Made by a program: the position numbers and the translations under genes. A DNA stretch of 64,000 nt from Paralithodes platypus. Taxonomy: Eukaryota; Arthropoda; Malacostraca; Decapoda; Lithodidae. The DNA lies in assembly GCA_032716605.1 (NCBI GenBank), contig CM064573.1, positions 10,557,926-10,621,925 of the forward strand, in the 5' to 3' direction. The notes under the pieces are model-generated. The model made no database searches. It had not been told where the DNA came from and saw only the letters and a list, made by a program, of their open reading frames with translations. Shown here one piece after another: positions 22,596 through 33,136 of this stretch. Each line of letters begins with the position of its first letter. Within the stretch, counting starts at the first letter, position 1.

Positions 22596-22917
22596 TACAT
22601 TATTTGTGTTAAGTACATTATTAGTATGTAATTATTTACTTAACTTACTAATATTTTCCTAAACATTATAGTCCAGCAAAGCAAATTCCAGTAAATTCCT
22701 TCTATCTACAGACAAGAACTCCTGGAAATAAGAGGGGGCACTTAGGGAGAAACTTGATCTGGTAATCTTCCTCCGTCACCCCTACAGCATTTAGTGAGAG
22801 CATTGAGGAAGCTACCACCAGTATAAGGGGGTAGCACACCAGACACTTTTCACTCAACTTTTTCGGCAACTCTGGTCTTGTAGCATATGTACGAGTATGT
22901 TAAGGTGAGTTTTATAC

Positions 22918-22985
22918 TGTATATATATATATATATATATATACTGTATATGTATATATATATATATAATTATATATAAATAGCC

Positions 22986-23021
<36 letters not shown>

Positions 23022-23026
23022 TGTGT
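22918..23026. repeat. (TA)n then (TG)n microsatellites
   Basis: TA tract with TATACTGTATATG, then TG run. Confidence 0.95.
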
Positions 23027-23029
23027 TAT

Positions 23030-23270
23030 CCCAAGACCTCCATCAAGCTAAAAAAAAATAATAATAATAATAATAACCGTCTTGCTCTTTCGAGATTAAT
23101 TTGTGCATTTCTCGGTAGCAAAATGTTATATTCGCCAGGAAAAAAATAGACACCTAAATAGTACGAAAGATCTCCTAACTAATGGGGCGGATGTCTTATA
23201 ATCTCAAGTCAAATGGGGCTAAGCATAAGGGAGAAGAAGGTCCAGAAACAACCCCACCTTAACTTTTATA
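23030..23270 (-). mobile_element. Family B MITE, decayed
   Basis: Retains CCCAAGACCTCCATCAAGCT, TTCTCGGTAGCAAAATG and GGGGCTAAGCATAAGGGAG. Termini not recognisable. Confidence 0.55.
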
Positions 23271-23516
23271 AACATTGTCACCTAATTTAATTTACCTCCA
23301 GCTTAGTTTCAGATACCAACGGAAAGTATCATATAAATATTGCCGAAAAAGCCATAGAAAGAATATCTCCTTTGTGAAACTCCATTAAGGCAAATTCCTC
23401 TCAACAACAATTCCCGAAGTTTGTCTGGGTTGATGGACTAGCTCTAATGTCGTTTGTTACCAAGACGACTAGATAACTTATCCTGGCCTAACTTAAAGCG
23501 ATATCAAAGAGAGCTG

Positions 23517-23530
23517 CGTGTGTGTGTGTT

Positions 23531-23580
<50 letters not shown>

Positions 23581-23624
23581 TGTGTGAGTGTGTAAGAGAG
23601 TGAGTGTGTGTTGAGAGAGTGTGA

Positions 23625-23662
<38 letters not shown>

Positions 23663-23702
23663 TAGTGTGTGAGTGTGTAAGAGAGTGAGTGTGTGTTGAG
23701 AG

Positions 23703-23769
<67 letters not shown>
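23517..23769. repeat. Compound (TG)n/(AG)n microsatellite
   Basis: A block GATAGTGTGTGAGTGTGTAA...TGTTGAGAGAGTG is repeated twice, each followed by a TG run and an AG run. Open frames here are repeat artefacts. Confidence 0.95.
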
Positions 23770-23770
23770 C

Positions 23771-24044
23771 TCCGTAATCGTGCTGGTAAAAACAAAAAAC
23801 AAAAACAAAAAGTGAACCTTACTAAACTTGGAGAATATGCCTCCCAACACAAACCTCTCAAATCATAACCATTAAAGTCCTATTCTCCAGCCCACAAAAG
23901 CAATCTAATACGCTAAGCTAGTTCCGCTCCCGTATCAAATCGCCTTTTCATATTTTGATGGAAATATTGGGGAAAAGGAAAGAAAGAGAGAGAGAGGAGA
24001 GAGAGAGTGAGATAAATAGAGAGATAGTTACAAGGAGTTACAAG
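23771..24044. other. No recognisable feature
   Basis: Spacer ending in AG-rich sequence (about 23980-24015) at the LINE 3' boundary. Confidence 0.4.
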
Positions 24045-24419
24045 AAATAGTTAGTATCTCAGAGGCCTTGCGGTCTATTCCGAGGAGATGCTCGGAGTGG
24101 AAGGAGAGAGACTGTTTAGTGCACGTATACACTCTTTACAAATTACAGAGTGTGCAAAATACTATCTACTCTCTTCTTGAACTGCTCTACTGAAGAACTG
24201 TTTACAACTTCGGAGGGAAGTTTGTTCCAGGTAGAACAGATCTTATAATTATGTGAAAAAGTTTCCACAGATACTAGTGCTGAACCTTTTCAATTCTAAT
24301 TTCCAGCCATGGTTGCGTTTTGTATTCATATTGAGGCTAAACATTTAGCTATAATCTACATTGTCAAACCCATTAAGTATTTTAAAAACTTCAATGAGCT
24401 GACCTCGTAGTCTGCGGGT

Positions 24420-27080
24420 CTCCAACGGGAAGAGATCAAGAGCTCTCAACCGGTCCTCGTAGCTCATTCTTCTAAGCAATGGAGTAAGTTTTGTAGCCCT
24501 AGCTTGTACTCTTTCCAATCGCTCTATATCTTTCCTGAGTGTGGGAGATCAGAATTGAACAGCATACTCCAGGAGAGGCCGTATTAGAGCGTTGTAAAAT
24601 GTGAGGACTATTTCCTTATTTCTATACTTAAATTGCCTCTTAATATAGCCCAATAATTTCTGAGCTTTCTTCTCTACTTCAATGCACTGCTTGGAAAACT
24701 TTAGGTCACTGATAATCAGAACCCCCAAATCCTTTTCCAAGTCAGTCACTTCCAGAGGCATTCCCAATAGTGAATATCCTGAATTGGGGTTTGCTTGGCT
24801 GATATGCATCACCTTGCACTTTTCCAAGTTTAGAGGCATTTGCCATGTCTCCGACCATTCACCCAGTCTGTTGAGGTCCATCCTGAACTGTTCAACCCCT
24901 TTGGGGTCTTTCACATTCATTCCAAGCTTTATGTCATCTGCAAACTTGGAGAACACACTCAACGGACCAATATCGATGTCATTGATATATATGATAAACA
25001 AAAGTGGGCCAAGGACAGATCCCTGTGGAACTCAAGAAGTGACTGAAGTCCACCCAGAAGAAACACCATTGATTACCATTCGTTGTTGTCTACCTGTTAG
25101 CCAACTTTCTATCCAATTTGTGACCTCTGCATTGATACCTAGCGCACTCACTTTTAAAATTAGCCTGCAATGAGGCACTTTGTCAAAAGCTTTTTGAAAA
25201 TCTAAGTAAAGGATGTCTATGGCTCTACTTTTGTCATACTCACTTAGCCTTTCATAGACAAATTCCAGCAAATTGGTAAGACATGATCAGTGTCGCCTGA
25301 ATCCATGTTGAGAATCTGTAATTAAATTGTGGGTTTCTAGGTAGTCAACTATATTTTCTACTAGTATCCCTTCTAAGAGTTTTACTATGATAGAAGTCAA
25401 GCTAATTGACCACTTGCGAGTTTCAGGCTATAAGGAAATTATAGTTGTAGACATCGATAGTAAATATAAATGCAATAATAATGTAGGTTTCTGATGGCTA
25501 AAGCGTATGTTGAATTGGGTTTTATGTATTTATAAATGTAGTACAGCCGTATTTTAGCTAGTAAATCTGCTCAATATCGATGTTTACAGCTCCAACTTCC
25601 TTATAGAACGAAACTCGCAAGTCGTCAATTGGCCGATAAGTCTTGGGACACTCGTGATCCCTTTTCTTAAAGATGGGGGTCACATTGGCCAGTTTCCAGT
25701 CTTCAGGGACTTCTCTATTTTCTAGTGATTTATTGAAGATGTCTGCTAAGAAAAGTGCGATTTCATCTCGCACTTCACGTACAACTCGAGGAAGAAAGCC
25801 ATCTGGGCCGGATGACTTGAACCTATTTAACTTCTCTATTCTTTTTGCTACATCCTCTGGGGTACGTCTGATTTTTCTAAGAACTTCACCCTCATGCACT
25901 AATCCTGGACTTGGCATGTCACTGGTATTTTCCCTTGTGAATACTGGGGCAAAATAGTTGTTTTAGGGTTTTAGCTATATCAGTGTCAGAAGTTTGAAGT
26001 TGGCCTTCTGGATCCTTTAGAGGTCCAATGCTACATTTTAATGGCTTCCTGCTGTTCACATAGCAGAAGAACTCTTTAGGACTATCTTTGCAGAGGGCTG
26101 CAACTCTTAGTTCTTCATTCTGCTTTGCTTCCTTTATAAGAGATTTCACTCTTCTACACATATTTTTGAAGGAATCTAAATCACTGTGGTCTTGATTTCT
26201 TTTGGCCTTTCTGTATGCAACCTTTCTATTTCTAATTGCTGAAGCTATGTCTCTTGTGAATCATTTTGGTTGGGTTGAGCCTGATTTGGTAAGTTTAGTA
26301 GGAATGAATGCAGCTTGTCGATCCATAAACTGCTGTTTGAATGAGCACCAAATTGCATCAACATTCTCATCCTCAATTCTGATCTGGGATAAGCTTCCCC
26401 GATGGCTTCAAAATTTGTACGACAGAAATCTAGTTTTGCACTTTGAGGATTGGTGGGTCTGCTGCTAAAGGTGCGAAGAGAGAACCTAACTAGATTGTGG
26501 TCACTACCTCCAAGTGATTCCCCAACAGATAAGCTGGTCACACTTTCATCTTCAGTGGTGAACACAAGATCTAGTATATTGTTCCCTCTAGTTGGCTCGT
26601 TCACCCACTGGGTCAAAAGATATCGTTAGTAAAGTCCACAAGACGCCTACCTTCAGCATCGGCAGTTCTTGCTTCCCAGTTTACTAGGCAATTGAAGTCA
26701 CCTAAGATCCCACTGGTTTTACCCTCGATAACAGCACTCAGTCTTGTGTACAGAACTTCATCCTTTTCAACATTTTGATGTGGAGGTCTGTACACCAGAA
26801 CAATCCTATAGATAGAGTTAACTAGATTGAGGTCTACTCCAAGCAGTTCATGTTCTGATCTGATCTTGCAGTCAATTGGGTTTAGAAAATCTCTGATGTA
26901 CAAACGAATTCCGCCCCATTCCTGCATGGTTTGGTCTTTGTGGAACAATTGTATATCCAGGTATGTCAAATTCCCCAACATAATCTCTGGTATGACTGTG
27001 AATCCAGGATTCCGTGATAGCCACTACATCGAAGCATTCTGTCGACAACAACGCCCGAAGTTCGGAAAATGTATTCTTCT
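24420..27080 (-). pseudogene. CR1-like ORF2 remnant: endonuclease + RT, many lesions
   Basis: Pieces in order: endonuclease ITESWI-type region near 27010 (frame broken), VLVYRPPHQN and GILGDFN (26981-26613), TRGNNILDLVFTT and GGSDHNLV (26616-26245), linker (26161-25919), RT entry RIEKLNRFKSSGPDGFLPRVV and WKLANVTPIFKKRDHECPKTYRPI (25917 down to the MITE at 25626). After the MITE it continues SLTSIIVKL. Next are ILYLDFQKAFDKVPHCRL (25271-25032), a TGA replacing the Gly codon of GVPQGSVLGPLLFIIYIND (25030), FADDIKLGMN and LLEYAVQF followed by TAG (24549). Several frameshifts and stops make it non-functional. Confidence 0.8.
25408..25626. mobile_element. Family E MITE inserted in the LINE RT
   Basis: 219 bp with TIRs GACCACTTGCGAGTTTC and GAAACTCGCAAGTCGTC, flanked by AATT on both sides (25404-25407, 25627-25630). 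Removing the element and one AATT restores the RT reading RPISLTSI on the minus strand, so AATT is the target duplication. Confidence 0.92.
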
Positions 27081-27135
27081 ATGAATACATAAATAAATAC
27101 CGTAGACCCCCAAAAAATACCCACTGTCCCCTTAA

Positions 27136-27342
27136 CCCCTACTGTACCAGCGACGTCTTTTATATTTTATTCTAGCTATATTTTGACAATTTTATGCAGT
27201 TTGAAAAGGATCTGTAATAGTAAAAACGGCTAAGTGAGATAGTTCTAAGACTGTTAATTTGCTGGAGGCCCTTTTTATACGGAATAAAATCGTCTAAAAG
27301 TACCCACACTAAACTTAAAAGAACGGCACTGGTACTGAATGG
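27136..27342. mobile_element. Family D MITE
   Basis: TTAA at 27132-27135 and 27343-27346. Ends CCCCTACTGTACCAGCGACG and CGGCACTGGTACTGAATGGG. Confidence 0.85.
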
Positions 27343-27492
27343 GTTAATGTAATCGTAACATGCAGGTGGGCTTAGTTAATTCGAGCCCAGGATTACCAAC
27401 TGTAGGTTCCTGAGAGTAAGAAAGGAGGTAAGTGGGTAGGTAGGTGATATGAGAGCCGCTTCTGTACGAGTGATTGGCATTACATCCCTTAA

Positions 27493-27543
27493 GGGGGGAT
27501 GGGTCGTATTTATTGTCTTCTTTATATCTTTATATATTATATA

Positions 27544-27602
<59 letters not shown>

Positions 27603-27952
27603 TATATACTGTATATATATATATTTATATTATTTTTTTAGTTTCCTCCCTAGACCTCCATCAAACTAAAAAAAATGAAAAAACACATCCATTAAGATCC
27701 CCCTTCTAGATTAATTTGTATATTTTTCGGTACATTTTTCGGTAGAAAAATGTTCGAAAAATTACAGGGTCACTGTCGTTCGCCAGGAATAAAATAGGCA
27801 CCTAAAAAGCACGAAAGGTCTTAATATTGACAAATAAATGGGGCGAAAGGTCTTAAAATCGACAAACTAATGGGACAAATATCATAAAATCTGAAAACAA
27901 ATGGGGTTAAACATGAGGAAGAAGGGTGACCAGAAAAACGGCCCATCTCCCC
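27493..27952 (-). mobile_element. Family B MITE containing an expanded (TA)n
   Basis: TTAA at 27489-27492 and 27953-27956. Reverse-oriented CTCCCTAGACCTCCATCAAA and TTTTTCGGTAGAAAAATG. A TA run (about 27538-27625) has expanded within the left part, so the element is about 100 bp longer than its relatives. Confidence 0.85.
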
Positions 27953-28041
27953 TTAATTCACTTCCCATCAAAGGACCTACCACAGCCCTAGTCTGGGATG
28001 GGGAAAAGACAGCTGTGAGAACGTTTTAACCAACCTCTTAA

Positions 28042-28268
28042 GGGGACATGGTTCGGTTTACTGGCCACACCTCCTTCCTCATATTTAGCCCCATTAGTTT
28101 TAAGATTTTAAGACGTTTGGCCCATTAGTTTGGCGATTTTAAGACCTTTCACTCTATTTCGTCGTCAATATTATGACCTTTCGTACAATTTAATGTTGAT
28201 GTTTTTCTCCTGGCGAGCGATAGCGAGCTTGTAGTATAGTGGTTACCGGCCTATGACCGGTCGCAACC
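28042..28268 (+). mobile_element. Family B MITE, left part only
   Basis: TTAA at 28038-28041, then GGGGACATGGTTCGG. Core GGCGAGCGATAGCGAGC. It stops after CCGGCCTATGACCGG; the right TIR is absent and the 40-bp array follows after 65 bp. Confidence 0.8.
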
Positions 28269-28333
28269 TATTATAAATCCCCAAGCTTGATATAAATATT
28301 TCTCACATGTTTATGGTTTAGGCTGCAATGTTT

Positions 28334-29289
28334 CAAAGATTCAAGCGGGTGAGTGTAAAGTTGGCCACATAGGCAAAGATTCAAGCGGGTGAGTGTAAAG
28401 TTGGCCACATAGGCAAGATTCAAGCGGGTGAGTGTAAAGTTGGCCACATAGGCAAAGATTCAAGCGGGTGAGTGTAAAGTTGGCCACATAGGCAAAGATT
28501 CAAGTGGGTGAGTGTAAAGTTGGCCACATAGGCAAAGATTCAAGTGGGTGAGTGTAAAGTTGGCCACATAGGCAAAGATTCAAGTGGGTGAGTGTAAAGT
28601 TGGCCACATAGGCAAAGATTCAAGCGGGTGAGTGTAAAGTTGGCCACATAGGCAAAGATTCAAGTGGGTGAGTGTAAAGTTGGCCACATAGGCAAAGATT
28701 CAAGTGGGTGAGTGTAAAGTTGGCCACATAGGCAAAGATTCAAGTGGGTGAGTGTAAAGTTGGCCACATAGGCAAAGATTCAAGCGGGTGAGTGTAAAGT
28801 TGGCCACATAGGCAAAGATTCAAGCGGGTGAGTGTAAAGTTGGCCACATAGGCAAAGATTCAAGTGGGTGAGTGTAAAGTTGGCCACATAGGCAAAGATT
28901 CAAGCGGGTGAGTGTAAAGTTGGCCACATAGGCAAAGATTCAAGTGGGTGAGTGTAAAGTTGGCCACATAGGCAAAGATTCAAGCGGGTGAGTGTAAAGT
29001 TGGCCACATAGGCAAAGATTCAAGTGGGTGAGTGTAAAGTTGGCCACATAGGCAAAGATTCAAGTGGGTGAGTGTAAAGTTGGCCACATAGGCAAAGATT
29101 CAAGCGGGTGAGTGTAAAGTTGGCCACATAGGCAAAGATTCAAGTGGGTGAGTGTAAAGTTGGCCACATAGCAAAGATTCAAGTGGGTGAGTGTAAAGTT
29201 GGCCACATAGGCAAAGATTCAAGTGGGTGAGTGTAAAGTTGGCCACATAGGCAAAGATTCAAGCGGGTGAGTGTAAAGTTGGCCACATA
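28334..29289 (+). repeat. 40-bp tandem array, about 24 copies
   Basis: The unit contains CAAAGATTCAAGYGGGTGAG and TGTAAAGTTGGCCACATAGG. Copies differ mainly at one C/T position (AGCGGG/AGTGGG); two have a 1-bp deletion. No spacers. Confidence 0.97.
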
Positions 29290-29312
29290 CTGTAGGCAAG
29301 GTTACAGCTTAA

Positions 29313-29674
29313 GGGAGGAGGGTTCACTTTTTGCTCGATTTGTTCATCTATTTATTTATTTTTCTACTTCCCTCCACAGACCTCCATTAAACTTTAAAAC
29401 AAAATCCAGGATCCCCCTTCAAGATATATTTGTACATTTTTCGGTAGAAAAATTTCCCGGCCGAAGGCCGGTTCCTCCTAAATTCAGGCTCGCTATCGCT
29501 CGCCAGTAAAAAATCGACTCCTAAATGACACGACAAGTCTTAATATTGACAAAGAAAAGAGGCGAAAGGTCTTAAAATTGACAAACTAATGGGGCGAACG
29601 TCTTAATATCTGAAAACTGATAAGGCTAAACATGTAGAAGAAGGGAGACCAGCAATACGACCCATCATCTCCCC
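29313..29674 (-). mobile_element. Family B MITE, reverse orientation
   Basis: TTAA at 29309-29312. Contains TTTTTCGGTAGAAAAAT, CGGCCGAAGGCCGG and GGCTCGCTATCGCTCGCCAG. The right end CATCTCCCC has lost its TTAA. Confidence 0.85.
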
Positions 29675-29868
29675 TATGTAAACAAAGTCACCATAATTCT
29701 CCCTATATATTATTATTCACGTCACGCCCAGCTGTGTTCCACCCTCAACTCCGAAGAAAGTGGAAAATTAGGAGAGCTTTGAGGTGGTGGGGGGGAGGGG
29801 GGGGGCGCTTCTGTGAGGCATGAATTATATTAGGCTCTTATGGAAATGTGGCTTCGAAGGCTGCTTTT

Positions 29869-30225
29869 CATGGTTCACTTTTTGGCCGATTTTTGCATGT
29901 ATTCATTATTTTTCTAGTTTCCTCCCTAGACCTCCATCAAATTTAAAAAAAACATCCATTAGATCCCCCTTCTAGATTAATTTGCACATTTTTCGGTAAA
30001 AGAATGTTCCGGCCGAAGGCCGATTCTTCCAACATTACAGGCTCACTATCGTTCGCCAGGGAAAAAATTGACACCTAAATAGCACGAAAGGTTTAAATAT
30101 TGACGAAGAAATGGAGCCAAAGGTCTTAAAATCGACTAACTAATGAGGCAAACATCTTAACATCTGAAAACTAATGGGGCTAAACATGAAGGAGAAAGTT
30201 GTCCAGAAAACCGGCCCATCCCCCC
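29869..30225 (-). mobile_element. Family B MITE, reverse orientation
   Basis: Contains CTCCCTAGACCTCCATCAAA, CGGCCGAAGGCCG and GGGGCTAAACATGAAGGAG. Right end CCATCCCCCCTTAA (TTAA 30226-30229). Confidence 0.85.
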
Positions 30226-30229
30226 TTAA

Positions 30230-31106
30230 TCTCGCTCCTGTTTCCCGGTTAGTTTTATATCGGTTTATTGTTTACTAGTTTATTATACTATGTAAACACA
30301 AATAATAAAATAGAATAAAATAGAAAATAAAAATAAAAATAGGAAGAATGGGGATTGGGCCTAAGCATAGACAGTAGATAGATAGATAGATTTTTGTACA
30401 TAAATGGTTGCACACATAAATAGCTGCCAACAAACGTGTTCTCGTTTTGCTGTTATAGCTATATATACTGTATGTTACAGGGAATCTGCTTTATCAGGGA
30501 TTTAACAACATTTCTAGTGAATTCGTAAATATAATTATAAATGTGCTTATAATGCTTTCCTAATATTTCAAGTTGCATTGTATAATTCTATGTGCTGTAA
30601 TTTTTTGTTTACGTTAAATTTTGCCAAACTAGATGAATCGATGATAAATATTTATTTCATTAATCATGTACTCAAATTTGAAAGTTCATTTATATCTTCC
30701 AAAAATATTAAGTTCGGAAAGAGACATAGTAGTTTGCTTAAACTGGACCTAACCTAACCTGTCCACTACAAAATATCCTTAATATAGGACATGGTATCAG
30801 AAATATTTTTAACTGAAATATTTAATTTCACATATTCACCAGGGATTTAAACCGTGATTACAAATTCCCTGTTACATATATACGTAATAATATATAATTA
30901 ATAAAAACAATACCAATATATCTACTCATAGAACAGGTAAAGAATGTATATAAACATATATTTATAAAAGTAGACCGGTACAGAATGGCTTAATACTCAC
31001 GTAAAGGGTACCAGTGTTGCTCAAGTCAATGTGTTGTACCACCTTTACTTGTTAGCGATTGTACTTATAGCGAATAAATTATATAGAATTGGATTGAATC
31101 GAGCAT
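30230..31106. other. AT-rich spacer, nothing recognised
   Basis: AT-rich with short A-runs, a (GATA)-like run near 30378 and one CCTAACCTAACCTG (about 30749). No gene or element seen. Confidence 0.5.
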
Positions 31107-31660
31107 CTCCTTCCACCCCACCTCATTCCAACTTCCCCTTATCTCCTTCTCGCTGCTTTCCCCTTTCCTTTCAGATTCCCCCTCCCTCCCCCTTCCCTCC
31201 TCTCCCTTCCCCCTCCCTCCCCCTTCCCTCCTCTCCCTTCCCCCTCCTTCCTCTCCTTTCCCCCTCCCCCTCCTTCCTCTCCCTTTCTCCTCCTTCCTCT
31301 CCCCCTTCCCCCTCCTTCCTCTCCCTCTCCCCCCTCCTTCCTCTCCCCCCTCCCCCTTCCTTCCCCCTCCCCCTCCTTCCTCTCCCTTCCCTTTCCCTTT
31401 CCCCCTCTCCCTCTCCCTTCCCCTCCCTCCTCTCCCTTCCCCTTCCCTCCTCCCCCCTCCTCCTCTCTCTTCCCCCTCCCTCATCTCCCTTCCCCCTCCC
31501 TCTCTTCCTTCTATGTTTCCCTACTTAACCCTCTTCCTCCCCCTCCCATGATTTTCCCCTTCCCCTCCCCTTCATATTCCCTGCTCGTCCCCCATTTCCA
31601 TCCCCCCTTCCCTCCCCTTATCCCCCTCCCCCATAACCCAGATCTTATTACACACCGAGG
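31107..31660 (+). repeat. Polypyrimidine minisatellite, about 550 bp
   Basis: Almost pure C/T on this strand (purines very rare from about 31185 to 31510). Irregular units such as CCCTTCCCCCTCCTTCCTCT. Open frames rich in Ser/Pro/Leu are artefacts of composition. Confidence 0.95.
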
Positions 31661-31714
31661 AGGGGGGGGGGGGATTTATTATGCTAATATCGCCTTAACG
31701 TTATTATCGGCTTG

Positions 31715-32155
31715 GTTGGTGTGAAACCGGTAGCACAACACCGATTTTTTCCTCAACTTTTATTGGCAACTTAGAACCGGCAATTGACCACTTGCGAGTT
31801 TTGGTATATAAGGAAGTTGGAGCTGTTACCATCAATATTTAACAGAATTATCAGCTAAAATACGGTCATAATATATTTATAAATACATAAAACCAAATTG
31901 ATCATACTTTATATCCATCAGAATCCCACATTATTATTGTACTTCTCTTTAATATCGATGTTCACGGGTCCAACTTCCTTATAGCCAGAAACTCGCAAGT
32001 GGTCAATTGGTGAGTTAATGTTCTATAGATGTCTGCTCCTGATTGTAATCTAGCTTCGCACTACTTTCCGATACCAATGCGGAATACTCCACAAATGTCA
32101 CCAGGGAAAAATACCAATAGATGCCTTTGTGTAATACCATATTAAAGTGGTATAT
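31715..32155. repeat. Family G short repeat interrupted by family E MITE
   Basis: Left part GGTGTGAAACCGGTAGCACA ... ATTGGCAACTTAG and right part CTTTCCGATACCAATGCGG ... TGTGTAATACCATATTAAAG match 35495-35700. A 219-bp MITE splits it at AATT. Confidence 0.6.
31786..32004. mobile_element. Family E MITE
   Basis: 219 bp, TIRs GACCACTTGCGAGTTTT and GAAACTCGCAAGTGGTC, AATT duplicated at 31782-31785 and 32005-32008. Confidence 0.92.
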
Positions 32156-32512
32156 TTAGTGGTTACTTTTTGGTCTATTTATATATAATTTTATAGTTTC
32201 CTCGCTAGACTTCCATCAAGCTTTTAAAAACACCCCCTATGCCTCCTTTCAAGATAAATTTGTACATTTTTTGGCATAAAAATGTCCCTGCCGAAGACCG
32301 GTTCCTCTTAGATTACAGGCTCGCTATCGCTTGCCAGGAAAAAAATCGACACCTAAATGGCACGAAAGGTCTTTACATTGACAAAAAAATGGGGTAAACG
32401 GTCTTAAAATCGACAAACTAATGGGCCAAATGTCTGAAAACCGGGAAACTGACGGGGCTAAACGTGAGGGTGAAGGTGAACTAGAAAAAACGACCCTCCC
32501 CCCCTCCTCTCC
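32156..32512 (-). mobile_element. Family B MITE, reverse orientation
   Basis: Contains CTCGCTAGACTTCCATCAAG, GGCTCGCTATCGCTTGCCAG and GGGGCTAAACGTGAGGGTG. Right end CCTCTCCTTAA (TTAA 32513-32516). Confidence 0.8.
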
Positions 32513-32747
32513 TTAAGGAAAGAGGAGCTGTATGCAAATGCTGATAATAAAATCCAACCCCCGTTTTCTCTCGCATCCATTCACGGTATTATTCATGGGG
32601 GCACTTTTTTTCTTTTTTTTTTTTACCGTGGTGCTGATGCTAAGGAGGTACTTTGTTGTGAATGTGTTGGTTATGTAAACCATCCAAGATCTTGATATTA
32701 TTCCGACCCTCGAAATGTGCTTGAACAAACTTATCAATCTTATGCAA

Positions 32748-32985
32748 TTTCCCCTATGCTAAGCCCCATAAATGTTCTAATTATAAGATGTTTGCCACAT
32801 TAGTTTTTACGATATTAAGATCGGTCATTCCACTTAGGTGTCCATTTTTCCTGGCGAGTGATAGCGAGGAACTTACCTTCGGCCGGGATATGGGACGTGG
32901 ACATTAATTTTATCTATCGATTAATTTACAAGCTTTATCAGGAAGAGGGGTTTTGATTTGTTTGTAAAGCTTGATGGAGATCTAA
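32748..32985 (+). mobile_element. Family B MITE, decayed, left TIR missing
   Basis: Contains ATGCTAAGCCCCATAA, TCCTGGCGAGTGATAGCGAG, CCTTCGGCCGGGA and AAGCTTGATGGAGATCTAA. It lies just before the 31-bp array. Confidence 0.7.
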
Positions 32986-32989
32986 ACAC

Positions 32990-33052
32990 AAATAATAATA
33001 ATAATAATGATAATAATAATAATAGTAATAATAATAATAATAATAATAAACT
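32990..33052. repeat. (TAA)n microsatellite
   Basis: ATAATAATAATA run with a GATAA interruption. Confidence 0.95.
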
Positions 33053-33136
33053 TATAAATATATACAAACAAATATAATATAAATCTCCTTAAGAAGTATG
33101 AATTTAACCCGCATCCGTTTGGAAAATAAATGTTTG

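Larger units (their letters stand above)
22828..23395. repeat. Family G short repeat, interrupted
   Basis: The left part (CACACCAGACACTTTTCACTC, TTTTTCGGCAACT) and right part (GTTTCAGATACCAACGG ... AATATTGCCG) match 31715-32155 and 35495-35700. Between them lie TA/GT microsatellites and a decayed family B MITE. Confidence 0.5.
24045..27085 (-). mobile_element. Second CR1-like LINE, decayed, 5'-truncated
   Basis: About 3 kb on the minus strand from the middle of the endonuclease (27085) through RT to a 3' end near 24045. It contains a 219-bp family E MITE (25408-25626). It belongs to a different family from the 6.35-kb element, with only the general RT motifs in common. Confidence 0.8.

Noticed and set aside
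31031..31528. Ser/Pro/Leu-rich 165-codon ORF
   Set aside because: Low-complexity translation of a C/T minisatellite.
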